From Desulfosarcinaceae bacterium (GTDB lineage: Bacteria; Desulfobacterota; Desulfobacteria; Desulfobacterales; Desulfosarcinaceae), in assembly GCA_030066015.1 (NCBI GenBank), contig JASJCL010000074.1, positions 1 through 32,319 on the forward strand: DNA of 32,319 nucleotides, in the 5' to 3' direction. Below the pieces are notes generated by a model that saw nothing but the letters and a program-made list of their open reading frames with translations, was not told the DNA's origin and did not search any database. The stretch's first letter is position 1; every line of letters begins with the position of its first letter. Made by a program: the position numbers and the translations under genes. This document shows, one piece after another, positions 1 through 7,978 of this stretch.

Positions 1-686
1 CCGGCGATGGACCCCTCGAAGACGCGATCCGGAAAAGCGTCCGAGGTGGCCTCGATGGGCAGACCGGTCCGCAGGGTCTGCAAATGGACGGCCGGTACGG
101 TAAAGTCCAATTTCATCACGCTGTCGTCGTCCAGAGTGGTGATCACATCACCGGGTTCGATGAGGGCGCCGACGCTGATATTGCGCAGCCCAAGCACACC
201 GCCGAAGGGGGCCAGCACCAGCCGCTCCCTCAGTCTGGACTCCAGCGCCCGCAGACGGGCTTCAGCGGTTTCATATTCCCGTCTGCGCTGGTCGAGGAGG
301 GCGCTGGCGGCTGCGCCGGTGGCCACCAGCGGTCGGATGCGGTCATACTGCTTCTTCGCTTCGGCAACCGTGGAGAGTGATTCCTCGATCAGCGCGTGCT
401 CCTCCTCGTTCGTCATCTCCACCAGTATGTCGCCGGCCGCCACGCGGTCACCGTCGTCAAAATGGATCGCCGTAATGGTCTCGGTCACGGCGGCTGTCAG
501 GGCCACGCTCTCACGGGCACGGAGTGTTCCCAGCGCCTCCACGTGATCCTCGAAGCGCTCAATGGCCACTGCCTTGACGATGACGGGCGCCGCTGGCTGG
601 GCGCCGGCGGGTGAGATCCAGAGAAGCCCTGCAACGAATATAACTGCGAAAGCCCGGTGATGCCGGGCGCGTGCATGTTTCTGCAT
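1..686 (-). CDS. RND efflux periplasmic adaptor (HlyD/AcrA family), C-terminus outside window
   Basis: This is the membrane-fusion subunit that would link an inner-membrane RND pump to an outer-membrane channel. The visible 228 codons begin with a signal peptide (hydrophobic residues about 12-25, cleavage expected after Ala-Gly-Ala at 27-29). A biotinyl-lipoyl half follows (DDGDRVAAGDILVEM, about 77-91), then a helical hairpin (about 95-150), the second lipoyl half (LAPFGGVLGLRNISVGALIEPGD, about 157-179) and the start of the beta-barrel. The start at 686 is set by GAGGAGG eight bases upstream and by the signal peptide right after it. It lies 64 bp downstream of the site-2 protease gene on the same strand, so co-transcription is likely. 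The RND pump itself should lie just outside the window. The family call is firm; substrate and pump type cannot be told from this part. Confidence 0.9.
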   Translation of the reverse strand, partial: MQKHARARHHRAFAVIFVAGLLWISPAGAQPAAPVIVKAVAIERFEDHVEALGTLRARESVALTAAVTETITAIHFDDGDRVAAGDILVEMTNEEEHALIEESLSTVAEAKKQYDRIRPLVATGAAASALLDQRRREYETAEARLRALESRLRERLVLAPFGGVLGLRNISVGALIEPGDVITTLDDDSVMKLDFTVPAVHLQTLRTGLPIEATSDAFPDRVFEGSIA

Positions 687-750
687 CGGTGGTGCCTCCT
701 CGCTTTCGTTTGCCCTTGGCGACGCAGCCGGCGGGGGATGGTCCATGGCC

Positions 751-1827
751 TCAGCCCTCGTAGGCGGACTGGAGGCGCACATATTCGCCCACGTTTTCCA
801 GGGTCACCAGTCCAACCAGTTCTCCCTCGAGGGTTACCGGCAGGGTGCGGCAGCGGCATTCGCTGAACTTTTCAAAAACGCTCTCCAGCATTTCACGGGC
901 GTCTACACTGAAGAGGCGCCGCTGGAGCGCCTCGCCAATGGTGCTGCTCCGGTTCCGCTGAGCAAGTGCGTGCATGAGATCCTGCTGGGTCAGGACGCCT
1001 TCGAGGCGGCCATTGTTCACCACCGGGAACTCCTTCTGGCTGCTGGCCAGGGTGAGGTCCACGGCACGCTCGAGGGTGTCGGAGGCCTCCAGCACCTGAA
1101 ATTCGGTGATCATGGCCTGCTGGATGGGTAGACCACCCACAGCCGATTTCATTTTGGCCAAACGGGCTTCCTGGGCAGCACCCATCCAAATGAAGAGCGC
1201 AATCAGCAGCAGCAGCGGGTAATAGAACAGTCCCAGAAAGCCGAAGAGGATGGCCATCGCCTGTCCGATTCGCGCAGCGATGCGGGTGGCGCGGGCATGG
1301 GTTGTCCGGGTGGCGAGCAGGGCCCGCAGGACCCTGCCGCCGTCCATGGGGAAGGCGGGCAGAAGATTGAATACCACCATAAAGAGGTTGACCGCCATCA
1401 AGCGTTCCAACATCGATCCGGTGGACAATGTGAGCTGTTCCAGCGGCGCCAGGGTTGCCGTCAGCCCCAGCCAGATGAAGAGGGCCGCTGCGATGAGGAT
1501 GTTCACGGCGGGACCCGCCAGGGCGACCCACAGCTCCTGCAGGGGTTGCGTGGGGATCCGCTCCAGTCGCGCCACGCCGCCGATTGGCAACAGGATGATG
1601 TCGCGGGTCTTGATACCGTAGCGTCTGGCCGCCAAGGCATGTCCATATTCGTGCAGGACGACGCAGGCGAATATGAGCAGAACGAAGAGCAAGCCCGTCA
1701 GAACGGACATGAGACTGTTGGAGCGCTGCCAACTGACATAGGCCACCCACAATAGGATCAGTAAAAAGCTGAAATGCATGTAGATGTCGATACCGGCCAA
1801 ACGGCCCAGTTTGGTTGATGCCTTCAT
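751..1827 (-). CDS. Site-2 protease family (M50) membrane metalloprotease with CBS pair
   Basis: This is an intramembrane zinc protease of the SpoIVFB/Rip3-like group with a C-terminal CBS pair, 358 aa. Several hydrophobic helices fill residues 16-215. The zinc motif HEYGH is at 59-63 with catalytic Glu60, and the second metal motif FPMDGG is at 159-164 (Asp162). Residues about 232-350 form two CBS motifs that probably sense a nucleotide. The frame runs 14 codons further upstream, but the Met at 1827 has AGGAG seven bases upstream and begins the conserved region, so I place the start there. In this family proteolysis usually releases a membrane-bound regulator; no anti-sigma or substrate candidate is adjacent. 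The adaptor gene follows 64 bp downstream. Confidence 0.93.
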   Translation of the reverse strand: MKASTKLGRLAGIDIYMHFSFLLILLWVAYVSWQRSNSLMSVLTGLLFVLLIFACVVLHEYGHALAARRYGIKTRDIILLPIGGVARLERIPTQPLQELWVALAGPAVNILIAAALFIWLGLTATLAPLEQLTLSTGSMLERLMAVNLFMVVFNLLPAFPMDGGRVLRALLATRTTHARATRIAARIGQAMAILFGFLGLFYYPLLLLIALFIWMGAAQEARLAKMKSAVGGLPIQQAMITEFQVLEASDTLERAVDLTLASSQKEFPVVNNGRLEGVLTQQDLMHALAQRNRSSTIGEALQRRLFSVDAREMLESVFEKFSECRCRTLPVTLEGELVGLVTLENVGEYVRLQSAYEG

Positions 1828-1869
1828 ACCGCACTCCTGTTGGATACAACGGTTTGGCGATCGGTCCAT

Positions 1870-1959
1870 TCAGATCAATTCATCGTAAAGGTAGCGACCG
1901 CGGGTGCCCAACGGCAATGTGAGTATTGTGTGGGGTGGCCGGTAGGTATTGTCTCCCAT
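1870..1959 (-). CDS. Possible 29-aa small protein upstream of the site-2 protease
   Basis: This is a short frame encoding MGDNTYRPPHTILTLPLG and ending in RYLYDELI. It sits in the 206 bp between the ADP-ribosylglycohydrolase-like gene and the site-2 protease. The codons look like those of neighbouring genes and the composition is protein-like, but there is no good ribosome binding site. A 6-bp stem-loop (CTGCCG/CGGCAG, 1966-1982) lies just upstream. It could be a real microprotein, the tail of a decayed gene (the frame stays open for about 140 codons further upstream, overlapping the neighbour), or chance. I recognise no family. Confidence 0.2.
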   Translation of the reverse strand: MGDNTYRPPHTILTLPLGTRGRYLYDELI

Positions 1960-2033
1960 TCTGTACTGCCGCCCTTCGGCAGAACCCTGGCGGCCCCATT
2001 CCGGCTGATGCGGCCCCAGGGCCGCGTTGAGGA

Positions 2034-3293
2034 TCACACCGCCTCGCCGCTGACGGCCAGGGCGGCGAAGCGGTCGATCTCGGTGTTCAGCTCGGCATGA
2101 TCTTTCAGACCCGCTTTCAGTCTTGGTGGCACGCTTCGAGACCCGGCGCCAACCACCAGCCCCAACAGCATCCCCCGGTGGACATTGTCGCCGCCGGCGT
2201 TGGCGTTGGCCAGCAAAGCGGACTCGAGGTCGTATCCGTGTCGAACGGCCAGGTAGAGCAGCATGGGCAGGCCGTGTTCGGGGTAGCAGGCAGTGGCGAG
2301 GCGTTCCCTGGTGAGCTGCCGCTCGGTGGTGGTCTCCAGCAGATGGGGGAGGTCCATGGGGGTCGTCTCCAACCGCGTGTGCAGGCGCCACATCTCCGCC
2401 GCGGGAATGTTGCCAGGGCCCTGGGCCTCCCGGTAGCGGGAGAAGAGTTCGCGGCCACCGATCTCCGGCAGGCGCGTCCGGCGGGCGAACGTGACGGTGG
2501 TCTCCCGGGGGGATTGGCCCGCCACCAAGGCGTGCAGCAGGGGGACCAGGACACCGGCGGCGTTGACCACATTCTCCGAGCGATGGGTCAGCATTTGATG
2601 CTCCACGGCCAGTCCCAAGCCTTGATAGGCGTCGCTGGCGAGCAGGCTGATCACCAGGGGGCGGATGAGGCCGCCGTGGGATCCGATGGACCAGGACCGG
2701 CGCTGCTGTTCGGCGCAGGCGTGGGCTGGCAGTCCCTGGGAGTAGGCTTCGAACCAGCGGCGAATATAGATTTCGGTGTAGGGATCGCGATGCCGGCCCG
2801 GGGTGGCGAGGAAATCCACGAAAGCCGCCACGAAGGCGTCCGGGTCGTAGCGGCCCTCGGCCGCCACACAGCGCATCAGGACGCGGACCAGCTGGGCGCC
2901 GAGGGTGTTCTCTCCCGCGGCCAGACCGTGATGGTAGTGGTACCGCTCATCCTCGGCTGGCGTGAGATTGCCGTGTTCACGCTCCCGCTCGCTGCGTTCG
3001 ATGGCAAGGTCGCTGTAGCTGGTCTGATAGAAGCGAACGTGTTCATGGAGAATATCGTAGGGTCGGCCAAGACGCTTGGCGGTGGCCACATCGGGATGGT
3101 AGCCCATACCCACCATGAAGCTTTCGGGATGGGGGTGTTTCGCCGCGGCATAACTGCTCACACCGCCAGGATAGTCTTTCAGAATATTATCGGGGTTGTA
3201 GTACCAGTGCACCGGCATGGCCAAGGCGTCTCCGATAAAGAGTCCCCAAAGGGCGTTGACGATGCGCTCATGGCGCTGCGGTTCGGTCTGCAT
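2034..3293 (-). CDS. ADP-ribosylglycohydrolase (DraG/crystallin J1) family protein
   Basis: This 419-aa protein has the all-alpha ADP-ribosylhydrolase fold signatures. They are an N-terminal GLFIGDALAMPVHW (17-30), where GD normally contributes metal ligands, the SIGSHGG segment (202-208), and a C-terminal NANAGGDNVHRG (363-374). Classical family members remove ADP-ribose from proteins using two Mg ions. Their last motif reads GGDTDT, but here it is GGDNVH, so one usual metal ligand position is changed and the substrate may differ. The frame is open 84 codons upstream, but Met at 3293 has GGGGAGA just upstream and begins the homologous region. A GntR regulator gene lies 163 bp upstream on the same strand and may be its regulator. 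Confidence 0.82.
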   Translation of the reverse strand: MQTEPQRHERIVNALWGLFIGDALAMPVHWYYNPDNILKDYPGGVSSYAAAKHPHPESFMVGMGYHPDVATAKRLGRPYDILHEHVRFYQTSYSDLAIERSEREREHGNLTPAEDERYHYHHGLAAGENTLGAQLVRVLMRCVAAEGRYDPDAFVAAFVDFLATPGRHRDPYTEIYIRRWFEAYSQGLPAHACAEQQRRSWSIGSHGGLIRPLVISLLASDAYQGLGLAVEHQMLTHRSENVVNAAGVLVPLLHALVAGQSPRETTVTFARRTRLPEIGGRELFSRYREAQGPGNIPAAEMWRLHTRLETTPMDLPHLLETTTERQLTRERLATACYPEHGLPMLLYLAVRHGYDLESALLANANAGGDNVHRGMLLGLVVGAGSRSVPPRLKAGLKDHAELNTEIDRFAALAVSGEAV

Positions 3294-3456
3294 GGCGGTC
3301 TCCCCTTTCACCTGGCGGGCGTGCGCAACCATTTTGATTGAATCCTGAGAGTAAGCATGAATTGCCCGGCGGCCAAGCGGAAGGGGGGAAGGGCCGTGGT
3401 GGAAGGGTGGGCGAGCTCGCGACGACGTGGCCACCCAACACAGCGGGTACTGCGTT

Positions 3457-4161
3457 TCAGGGGAAGGCGTCGTTGAATCGCGTGATATGGGCGGTGGCAG
3501 CGATTCGCGCTGCTTCGGGACGGCCATTCTCAATGGCCCGAACAATGCCGGTCAGATCCCGGTAATTGGTCTCCATCAGGTCGGGACGCAGTTGGAGAAA
3601 GCGATCGAAATAGGATCGAATCCCCAGGGCCGACTCGAGGGCTTGGAAAAACAAGCCGTGTCCGGCGATCTGAGCGATGGCGATGTGCACCGCTTTGTCC
3701 GCCTCGAGGTAGGCGGCGACGCCGGCACTGCCGCGATGCAGCCAAGAGCGCGCCGTCGCCAAGCGCCGGTTCAGCAAACAGATGGCGGGTGCATCGGCCG
3801 ATTCGCTGGCCAACGCCGCGACATGGCCTTCGATGAGACGCCTGAAATCGGCAATCTGATCGTCGGTGAGGTGCTCCAGTCGCTTGGGAAGCGGCGCGCC
3901 GGGCGGCGAAAGGGGGGCGGCAGGCGTCAGGAAGGCGCCGCCCTTGCGGCCCCGGCGGATCTGGACGCGACCTTTCTCCTCCAATATCCGCAGGGCTTCT
4001 CTGACCGAGCTGCGGCTGACCTTCAGCATGGCGGCCAACCGGCGCTCCGAGGGAAGCCGGTCGCCGGCCGAGAGGGTGCCGCCGGTCAACCAGGCTTCAA
4101 TCTGGGTCGCAATCGACTGGAAGCGCCGGCATCGACGGGGCCTTGCTGTGCCGCTTATCAT
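3457..4161 (-). CDS. GntR-family regulator, FCD (FadR-like) subgroup
   Basis: This is a DNA-binding transcription factor of 234 aa. Residues about 13-78 are the winged helix, with the typical LPSERRLAAMLKVSRSSVREAL recognition region. Residues about 95-225 are the helical FCD ligand domain, including the His-containing helix around EADKAVHIAI that normally binds metal and a small carboxylate. A TTG lies two codons upstream, but its spacing to AGGA is too short; the ATG at 4161 has AGGA nine bases away. It sits between the SbcD-like gene and the ADP-ribosylglycohydrolase-like gene, all on one strand. The obvious targets are itself and the downstream gene, which is inference. Confidence 0.9.
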   Translation of the reverse strand: MISGTARPRRCRRFQSIATQIEAWLTGGTLSAGDRLPSERRLAAMLKVSRSSVREALRILEEKGRVQIRRGRKGGAFLTPAAPLSPPGAPLPKRLEHLTDDQIADFRRLIEGHVAALASESADAPAICLLNRRLATARSWLHRGSAGVAAYLEADKAVHIAIAQIAGHGLFFQALESALGIRSYFDRFLQLRPDLMETNYRDLTGIVRAIENGRPEAARIAATAHITRFNDAFP

Positions 4162-4275
4162 TGCCAATTATCCTCATCTTCGATGTGGCCAACCGCGCTG
4201 CACCCGGTTCCATCGCTTACCATGTGCCTGCTCCGGGGAGCAAGCGCGGCAATCCCGTCCTGCCAGACGGCAGGC

Positions 4276-5343
4276 TCACCTGCGACGCTCCCGGTCGGCG
4301 ATCCAAACGGCCGTGATGTTCATAGTGGCCGGGGCCAGCCGCCGCAATTGCGGCGCACTGAGACAGCCGCGCTGCCGCGGCGGTACCTGGCCATGCAGCC
4401 GGAGCTGAACGATGGCGTCGGCCGGCACTGCGGCGATTCGGTCTAGGATGAGGTTCATCAGCGAGGAGGATGACATGCGCCCCGGCCGCAGGTCGATGCG
4501 CACCATGGGCCGGGTGGGGAGGGGATGGAATCGCCACTGCATCTGCCCATGGCCCGGCGTTTCCGACAGGTCCAGGGTCAGTATCAGGTATCCCTTCACC
4601 TCGGCCGCTTCGGCGAACGAGACCCTGTCGATGGCGCCCGGGTAGAGCACGGGTGCCCCCAACGCACGGCCCCCGAGGCTCCTCGTGAGCACCTGGTGCC
4701 GGTGGATATGGCCCGCCAGGACGGCCGCGAACCCCTGGGGAAGGTCCCTGGTGCGAATGACCTCCCGCCCCCCGCGAAACTGGTAGTCCGCCGGGCCGAC
4801 GCGTGCGCCGGCCACACTCTGGTGCAGGCACAGCAAGCGTGCGTCGGCGGCGGTCCGCTGCCAATCGGTGGCCGCCAGCAATTCGGGAAATCGGTCCCGG
4901 ATATTGCCGCGGTGGAAGGGAAATCCCGAGATGGAGAGCGTCCGGCCAGCCTTGGCAAGGATATGGGTGGCGGGGCGGGTGAAGACCTGCAGCCCTGGGT
5001 GGACCGATAGCTCGCTGTGGGGGATATGGCCGCCTTCGTGGTTTCCCGGTACGATGAAGACCGGGATTCCGCTGTCGACCAACCGTTTCAGGGGTGTGAA
5101 GACCCGATCCACCAACTGGGGCGCCACCCGGCTGCGATAGAACAGATCCCCGCCGTGGATAAGGGCGTCCACCTGTCGCAAGCGGGCCGCTTGGAGGATC
5201 CGCCGGTAGCTGTCGAAAAAATCGTTTCCCCGCCGTCGTCGCGCGACACGCGGACGCCGGGGCAGGTCGAAGCCCAAGTGGCTGTCGGCCATGAAGAGGA
5301 TTCGGATAGGGCCCATGGGTGCCGTTCCAGGTATATCGGGCAT
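4276..5343 (-). CDS. SbcD/Mre11-like DNA repair metallophosphoesterase
   Basis: This 355-aa calcineurin-like phosphoesterase has the Mre11/SbcD nuclease motif order: ADSH (Asp20, His22), GGD (Asp66), GNHE (Asn101, His102), LHQS (His174) and GHIH (211-214). All metal-binding residues of the nuclease core appear present. The C-terminal 90 residues resemble the capping region rather than a long SbcC-binding tail. SbcD normally works with the SMC-like ATPase SbcC, encoded next to it. Here the next gene downstream is a GntR regulator, and upstream is a DUF3786 gene, so this is a lone copy. Start choice is uncertain: Met1 (5343) and Met10 (5316) both have weak Shine-Dalgarno sequences. Confidence 0.85.
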   Translation of the reverse strand: MPDIPGTAPMGPIRILFMADSHLGFDLPRRPRVARRRRGNDFFDSYRRILQAARLRQVDALIHGGDLFYRSRVAPQLVDRVFTPLKRLVDSGIPVFIVPGNHEGGHIPHSELSVHPGLQVFTRPATHILAKAGRTLSISGFPFHRGNIRDRFPELLAATDWQRTAADARLLCLHQSVAGARVGPADYQFRGGREVIRTRDLPQGFAAVLAGHIHRHQVLTRSLGGRALGAPVLYPGAIDRVSFAEAAEVKGYLILTLDLSETPGHGQMQWRFHPLPTRPMVRIDLRPGRMSSSSLMNLILDRIAAVPADAIVQLRLHGQVPPRQRGCLSAPQLRRLAPATMNITAVWIADRERRR

Positions 5344-5464
5344 CCGCTCGGCGGTCGCCGGTTGACCGCTGGCGTATACCGGCCTGCGTATGTCCTACCG
5401 AACCCTATCCGGTACGGGTGACAGATACGGTCATGGAAAAGGCGATTAGGGCTTTGGCTGTCGC

Positions 5465-6091
5465 TCAGACGGCCGCCGTCCGTTTGAGGCGCCGGGCGAG
5501 CTGGGCGCCGCACATTGCCAGGGATTCCGGATCGAGATACCATTCGGCCTGGCGCTGAAACAGGATCGTGCATTTGGCGGGGAAATCGGGGTCCGCGTCG
5601 TTGAAGAGCAAGAGCAGGGAGAGGCGCGGCAGGGCGTCGAACCGCATGGCGAGATCGTAGTTCAAGGACATCTCCTCGGGTCGGCCGCCCACGGTTTGGC
5701 CGGCCTGTCGCAAGATGCCCACTGCGTTGGCGTAACGGGTCGCGAACACCCGCTCGGTGTCGCTGAACAGATAGTCGAAGTTGGTCGAGTGGCTGGCCCG
5801 CTTGAAATCCCGGAAGGAAACCCACTCGGGATCGTCGTGGGGCTGCGACGGGCAGAGGAGCAAGTACTTGGAGAGGATCACCATCACCAGATAGCTGGCC
5901 CGTTCACCGGCAGGGGTCACGATCTTCCCTTTGGGGGAGATGCAATAGGTTTCGTCAAAAAAGCGCAACCGGAAGTGTTCCCGCTCGCGCTCCAGACCAA
6001 GATCATGCGCCAGCGCCCCCACATCCATACGCGCCAGCTGCTCCGCATAGTATTCAAAGTTTTCTTCAAATATTTCATTGGGTTTCGTCAT
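5465..6091 (-). CDS. DUF3786 domain protein
   Basis: This is a 208-aa soluble protein with the DUF3786 pattern. It has an N-terminal NFEYYAEQLARMD helix, the CISPKGKIVTPAGERASYLVMVILSKYLL segment in the middle, and the C-terminal ALPRLSLLLLFNDADPDFPAKCTILFQ core followed by YLDPESLAMCGAQL. The family has no established function; it is common in sulfate reducers and other anaerobes near corrinoid and Fe-S proteins. The frame extends 31 codons upstream, but the ATG at 6091 has AGGAGG seven bases upstream and starts the conserved region. It diverges from a second DUF3786 gene (6303-7103) across a 211-bp spacer holding a perfect palindrome, which suggests shared control. Confidence 0.82.
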   Translation of the reverse strand: MTKPNEIFEENFEYYAEQLARMDVGALAHDLGLEREREHFRLRFFDETYCISPKGKIVTPAGERASYLVMVILSKYLLLCPSQPHDDPEWVSFRDFKRASHSTNFDYLFSDTERVFATRYANAVGILRQAGQTVGGRPEEMSLNYDLAMRFDALPRLSLLLLFNDADPDFPAKCTILFQRQAEWYLDPESLAMCGAQLARRLKRTAAV

Positions 6092-6181
6092 GTGCACGCC
6101 TCCTCTCGACACGGCAAGGCACGCTGCCGGTGATGGTGATAGGGTGACCGCCATACCTGTATCCTGCCGCTGGTCTGCCAA

Positions 6182-6201
6182 CATCCCCCATTTGGGGGAT
6201 G
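6182..6201. promoter_or_regulatory. Perfect palindrome, candidate operator of divergent DUF3786 genes
   Basis: Arms CATCCCCCA and TGGGGGATG are separated by TT, giving a 20-bp perfect inverted repeat. It lies about 100 bp from the start codon on the left and about 100 bp from the one on the right. The symmetry and central position fit a dimeric regulator. The nearby Fe-S/LuxR regulator (7108-7974) is the natural candidate, which is inference. Confidence 0.6.
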
Positions 6202-6302
6202 CGGTGCAGTTGGCGTAAGGCTATGGTAAGTCCCATATGATGGACGGTGACACTTCAGGCGGCCGATTCATGGGTGCTGACGGCCGGAAAGGAGCCCTCG
6301 CC

Positions 6303-7103
6303 ATGGACACGTTTCACACCACCATGGATGTGTTCAAGCTGCTGGAGAAATCCAATTGTCGCAAATGCAACGAGGCCACCTGCCTGGCCTTTGCCGCGGC
6401 CGTATTCAAGGGCTCGCGGTCACTCGACGAGTGCCCCCAGCTGGATGCAGAGACCTTGGCCCGCTGCGGTGGTGCCGGCGGAAAGGAAACGCCCCTCGAG
6501 CAGGAGGCGGAAACCGCCCTGGCCGAGCTGCAGGCGGCCGTCTCGCGCCTCGATCTGGTGGCGGCGGCCGATCGCCTGGGGGGCACTTACGCCAGAGATC
6601 GGCTGACCCTCAAGGTTTTCGGCAAGGACGTCAGCCTGGATCGGCAGGGGTGCTTCTACACCGATCTGCACGTGCATGTCTGGCTGGCCGTGCCGGTGCT
6701 GCGGTACGTCCTGGAGGGTCGGGGACGGCCGCTGACGGGGAACTGGGTCCCCCTGCGGGAGCTCGACGGCGGCCGGGATTGGTACCGGCTGTTCGGTCAG
6801 CGATGCGAAAAACCGCTCAAAAAGGTGGCCGATAGTTACACCGATCTGTTCGAAGATATGGTCCATCTCTTCGGCGGACGCCAGGTCGGGGGCCATTTCA
6901 ATGCCGATATCTCGGTCGTGCTGCGCCCCCTGCCCAAGGTGCCCCTGCTGGTCTGCTATTGGAAGCCCGAGGATGGGCTCGCATCCGACCTGCAGCTCTT
7001 CTTCGACGACACGGCCGACGCCAACCTCAACATCGAGGCCCTCTTCACCATGGGGGCGGGGTTGACCCTGATGTTCGAGAAGATCGCCCTACGGCATGGC
7101 TGA
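6303..7103 (+). CDS. 4Fe-4S domain plus DUF3786 protein
   Basis: This 266-aa two-domain protein starts with an Fe-S module, C-x2-C-x4-C-x16-C at Cys19, 22, 27 and 44. It is the small 4Fe-4S domain also found in corrinoid/CODH gamma subunits. DUF3786 follows from about residue 75, with the core LPKVPLLVCYWKPEDGLASDLQLFF and a final FTMGAGLTLMFEKIAL. The start at 6303 is chosen because AAAGGAG lies eight bases upstream, although the frame is open 22 codons earlier. It is a paralogue of the divergent gene 5465-6091 with an added cluster domain. It ends 4 bp from the stop of the convergent Fe-S/LuxR gene. The likely role is electron or redox sensing or metal-centre handling; the exact function is unknown. 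Confidence 0.85.
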   Translation: MDTFHTTMDVFKLLEKSNCRKCNEATCLAFAAAVFKGSRSLDECPQLDAETLARCGGAGGKETPLEQEAETALAELQAAVSRLDLVAAADRLGGTYARDRLTLKVFGKDVSLDRQGCFYTDLHVHVWLAVPVLRYVLEGRGRPLTGNWVPLRELDGGRDWYRLFGQRCEKPLKKVADSYTDLFEDMVHLFGGRQVGGHFNADISVVLRPLPKVPLLVCYWKPEDGLASDLQLFFDDTADANLNIEALFTMGAGLTLMFEKIALRHG

Positions 7104-7107
7104 GCCC

Positions 7108-7974
7108 TTAAATCACGCCGTTCTGCACCGCCCACACCGCTGCCTGGGTACGGTCGTTGACGCTGAGTTTATTGAAAATGTGGATGATGTGGGATTTGAC
7201 CGTGTGGGGGCTGATGTGAAGCGCTTCGGAGATCTCCGGATTGCTGGCGCCCTCGGCCACCAGTCGCAGAACCTCGATCTCGCGCCGCGTGAGATCCTGC
7301 TGGATCTGGATGCCATGGGGGTCGTACCGGATCGCCGGTGGTGAGGCGCCGTGCGTTTCACCCTCAGGAGGGGCAACGGATCTTCGCCCGGTGGCGGATC
7401 CGCTTTCGATGGCGAAGGTCGACACCACCGTCCCGTCCTGACCGAAGACCGGGTAGACGGTGCTGGTGAATATGGGTCTGGCGAAGTCTGGGCAGTCGGC
7501 GGGGGACGCCGCCCCGGATCGCAGGGATGCGGCGAAGGCCATGCAGGTGGGATGTCCGCAGGCGCCGCAGTTGGTTTTCGGGAGCGATTTGAGGATCTCT
7601 ACGACGGAGGCGGGTTGGTGGTAGACCTTGTGGTTCGGCGTCAGTTCGGTCCGCCGGTCGTACAGGTCGTTGAGCAGGAGGACCAGTTGCTCGATAAAAG
7701 CGAACACGTGATCCCGGTCCCTGAAGGGCGCGGCGGTGGCGTCTTCGGGGTAGAGGGTGCAGCGGACCCCTTCGTAGTGGAACTGCACGTGATGGGGCCG
7801 CAGTCCATAGCGGGCGCGCTCGAAGGTGCCGTTGATGTAAGGAAACAGCTCCCGTACATCTCCGTCCAACCGAAAGCAGACGCCCCAGTAAGGATGTCCC
7901 TCACAGTCCGTCCGCATTCCGCTGCGAGAGATCGCCACCTCCGAGTAGCCTCGGATTAGCCTGCGGTCCGCCAT
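7108..7974 (-). CDS. Fe-S cluster domain fused to LuxR-type DNA-binding domain
   Basis: This 288-aa regulator has an N-terminal domain of about 120 residues that I do not recognise. A 4Fe-4S module follows with Cys136, 139, 144 and 161 (C-x2-C-x4-C-x16-C, the same spacing as in the gene at 6303). Then comes a linker and a C-terminal LuxR/NarL helix-turn-helix (about 227-288; LTRREIEVLRLVAEG, then SPHTVKSHI). There is no receiver domain, so the signal is probably cluster state or redox. The true start at 7974 has AAGGA eight bases upstream and begins 4 bp after the stop of the SpoIIE-phosphatase gene, so translation is coupled. The frame continues upstream as a run of MRAHL repeats, which is only the phosphatase tandem repeat read in another frame. 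Confidence 0.88.
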   Translation of the reverse strand: MADRRLIRGYSEVAISRSGMRTDCEGHPYWGVCFRLDGDVRELFPYINGTFERARYGLRPHHVQFHYEGVRCTLYPEDATAAPFRDRDHVFAFIEQLVLLLNDLYDRRTELTPNHKVYHQPASVVEILKSLPKTNCGACGHPTCMAFAASLRSGAASPADCPDFARPIFTSTVYPVFGQDGTVVSTFAIESGSATGRRSVAPPEGETHGASPPAIRYDPHGIQIQQDLTRREIEVLRLVAEGASNPEISEALHISPHTVKSHIIHIFNKLSVNDRTQAAVWAVQNGVI

Positions 7975-7978
7975 TGCA

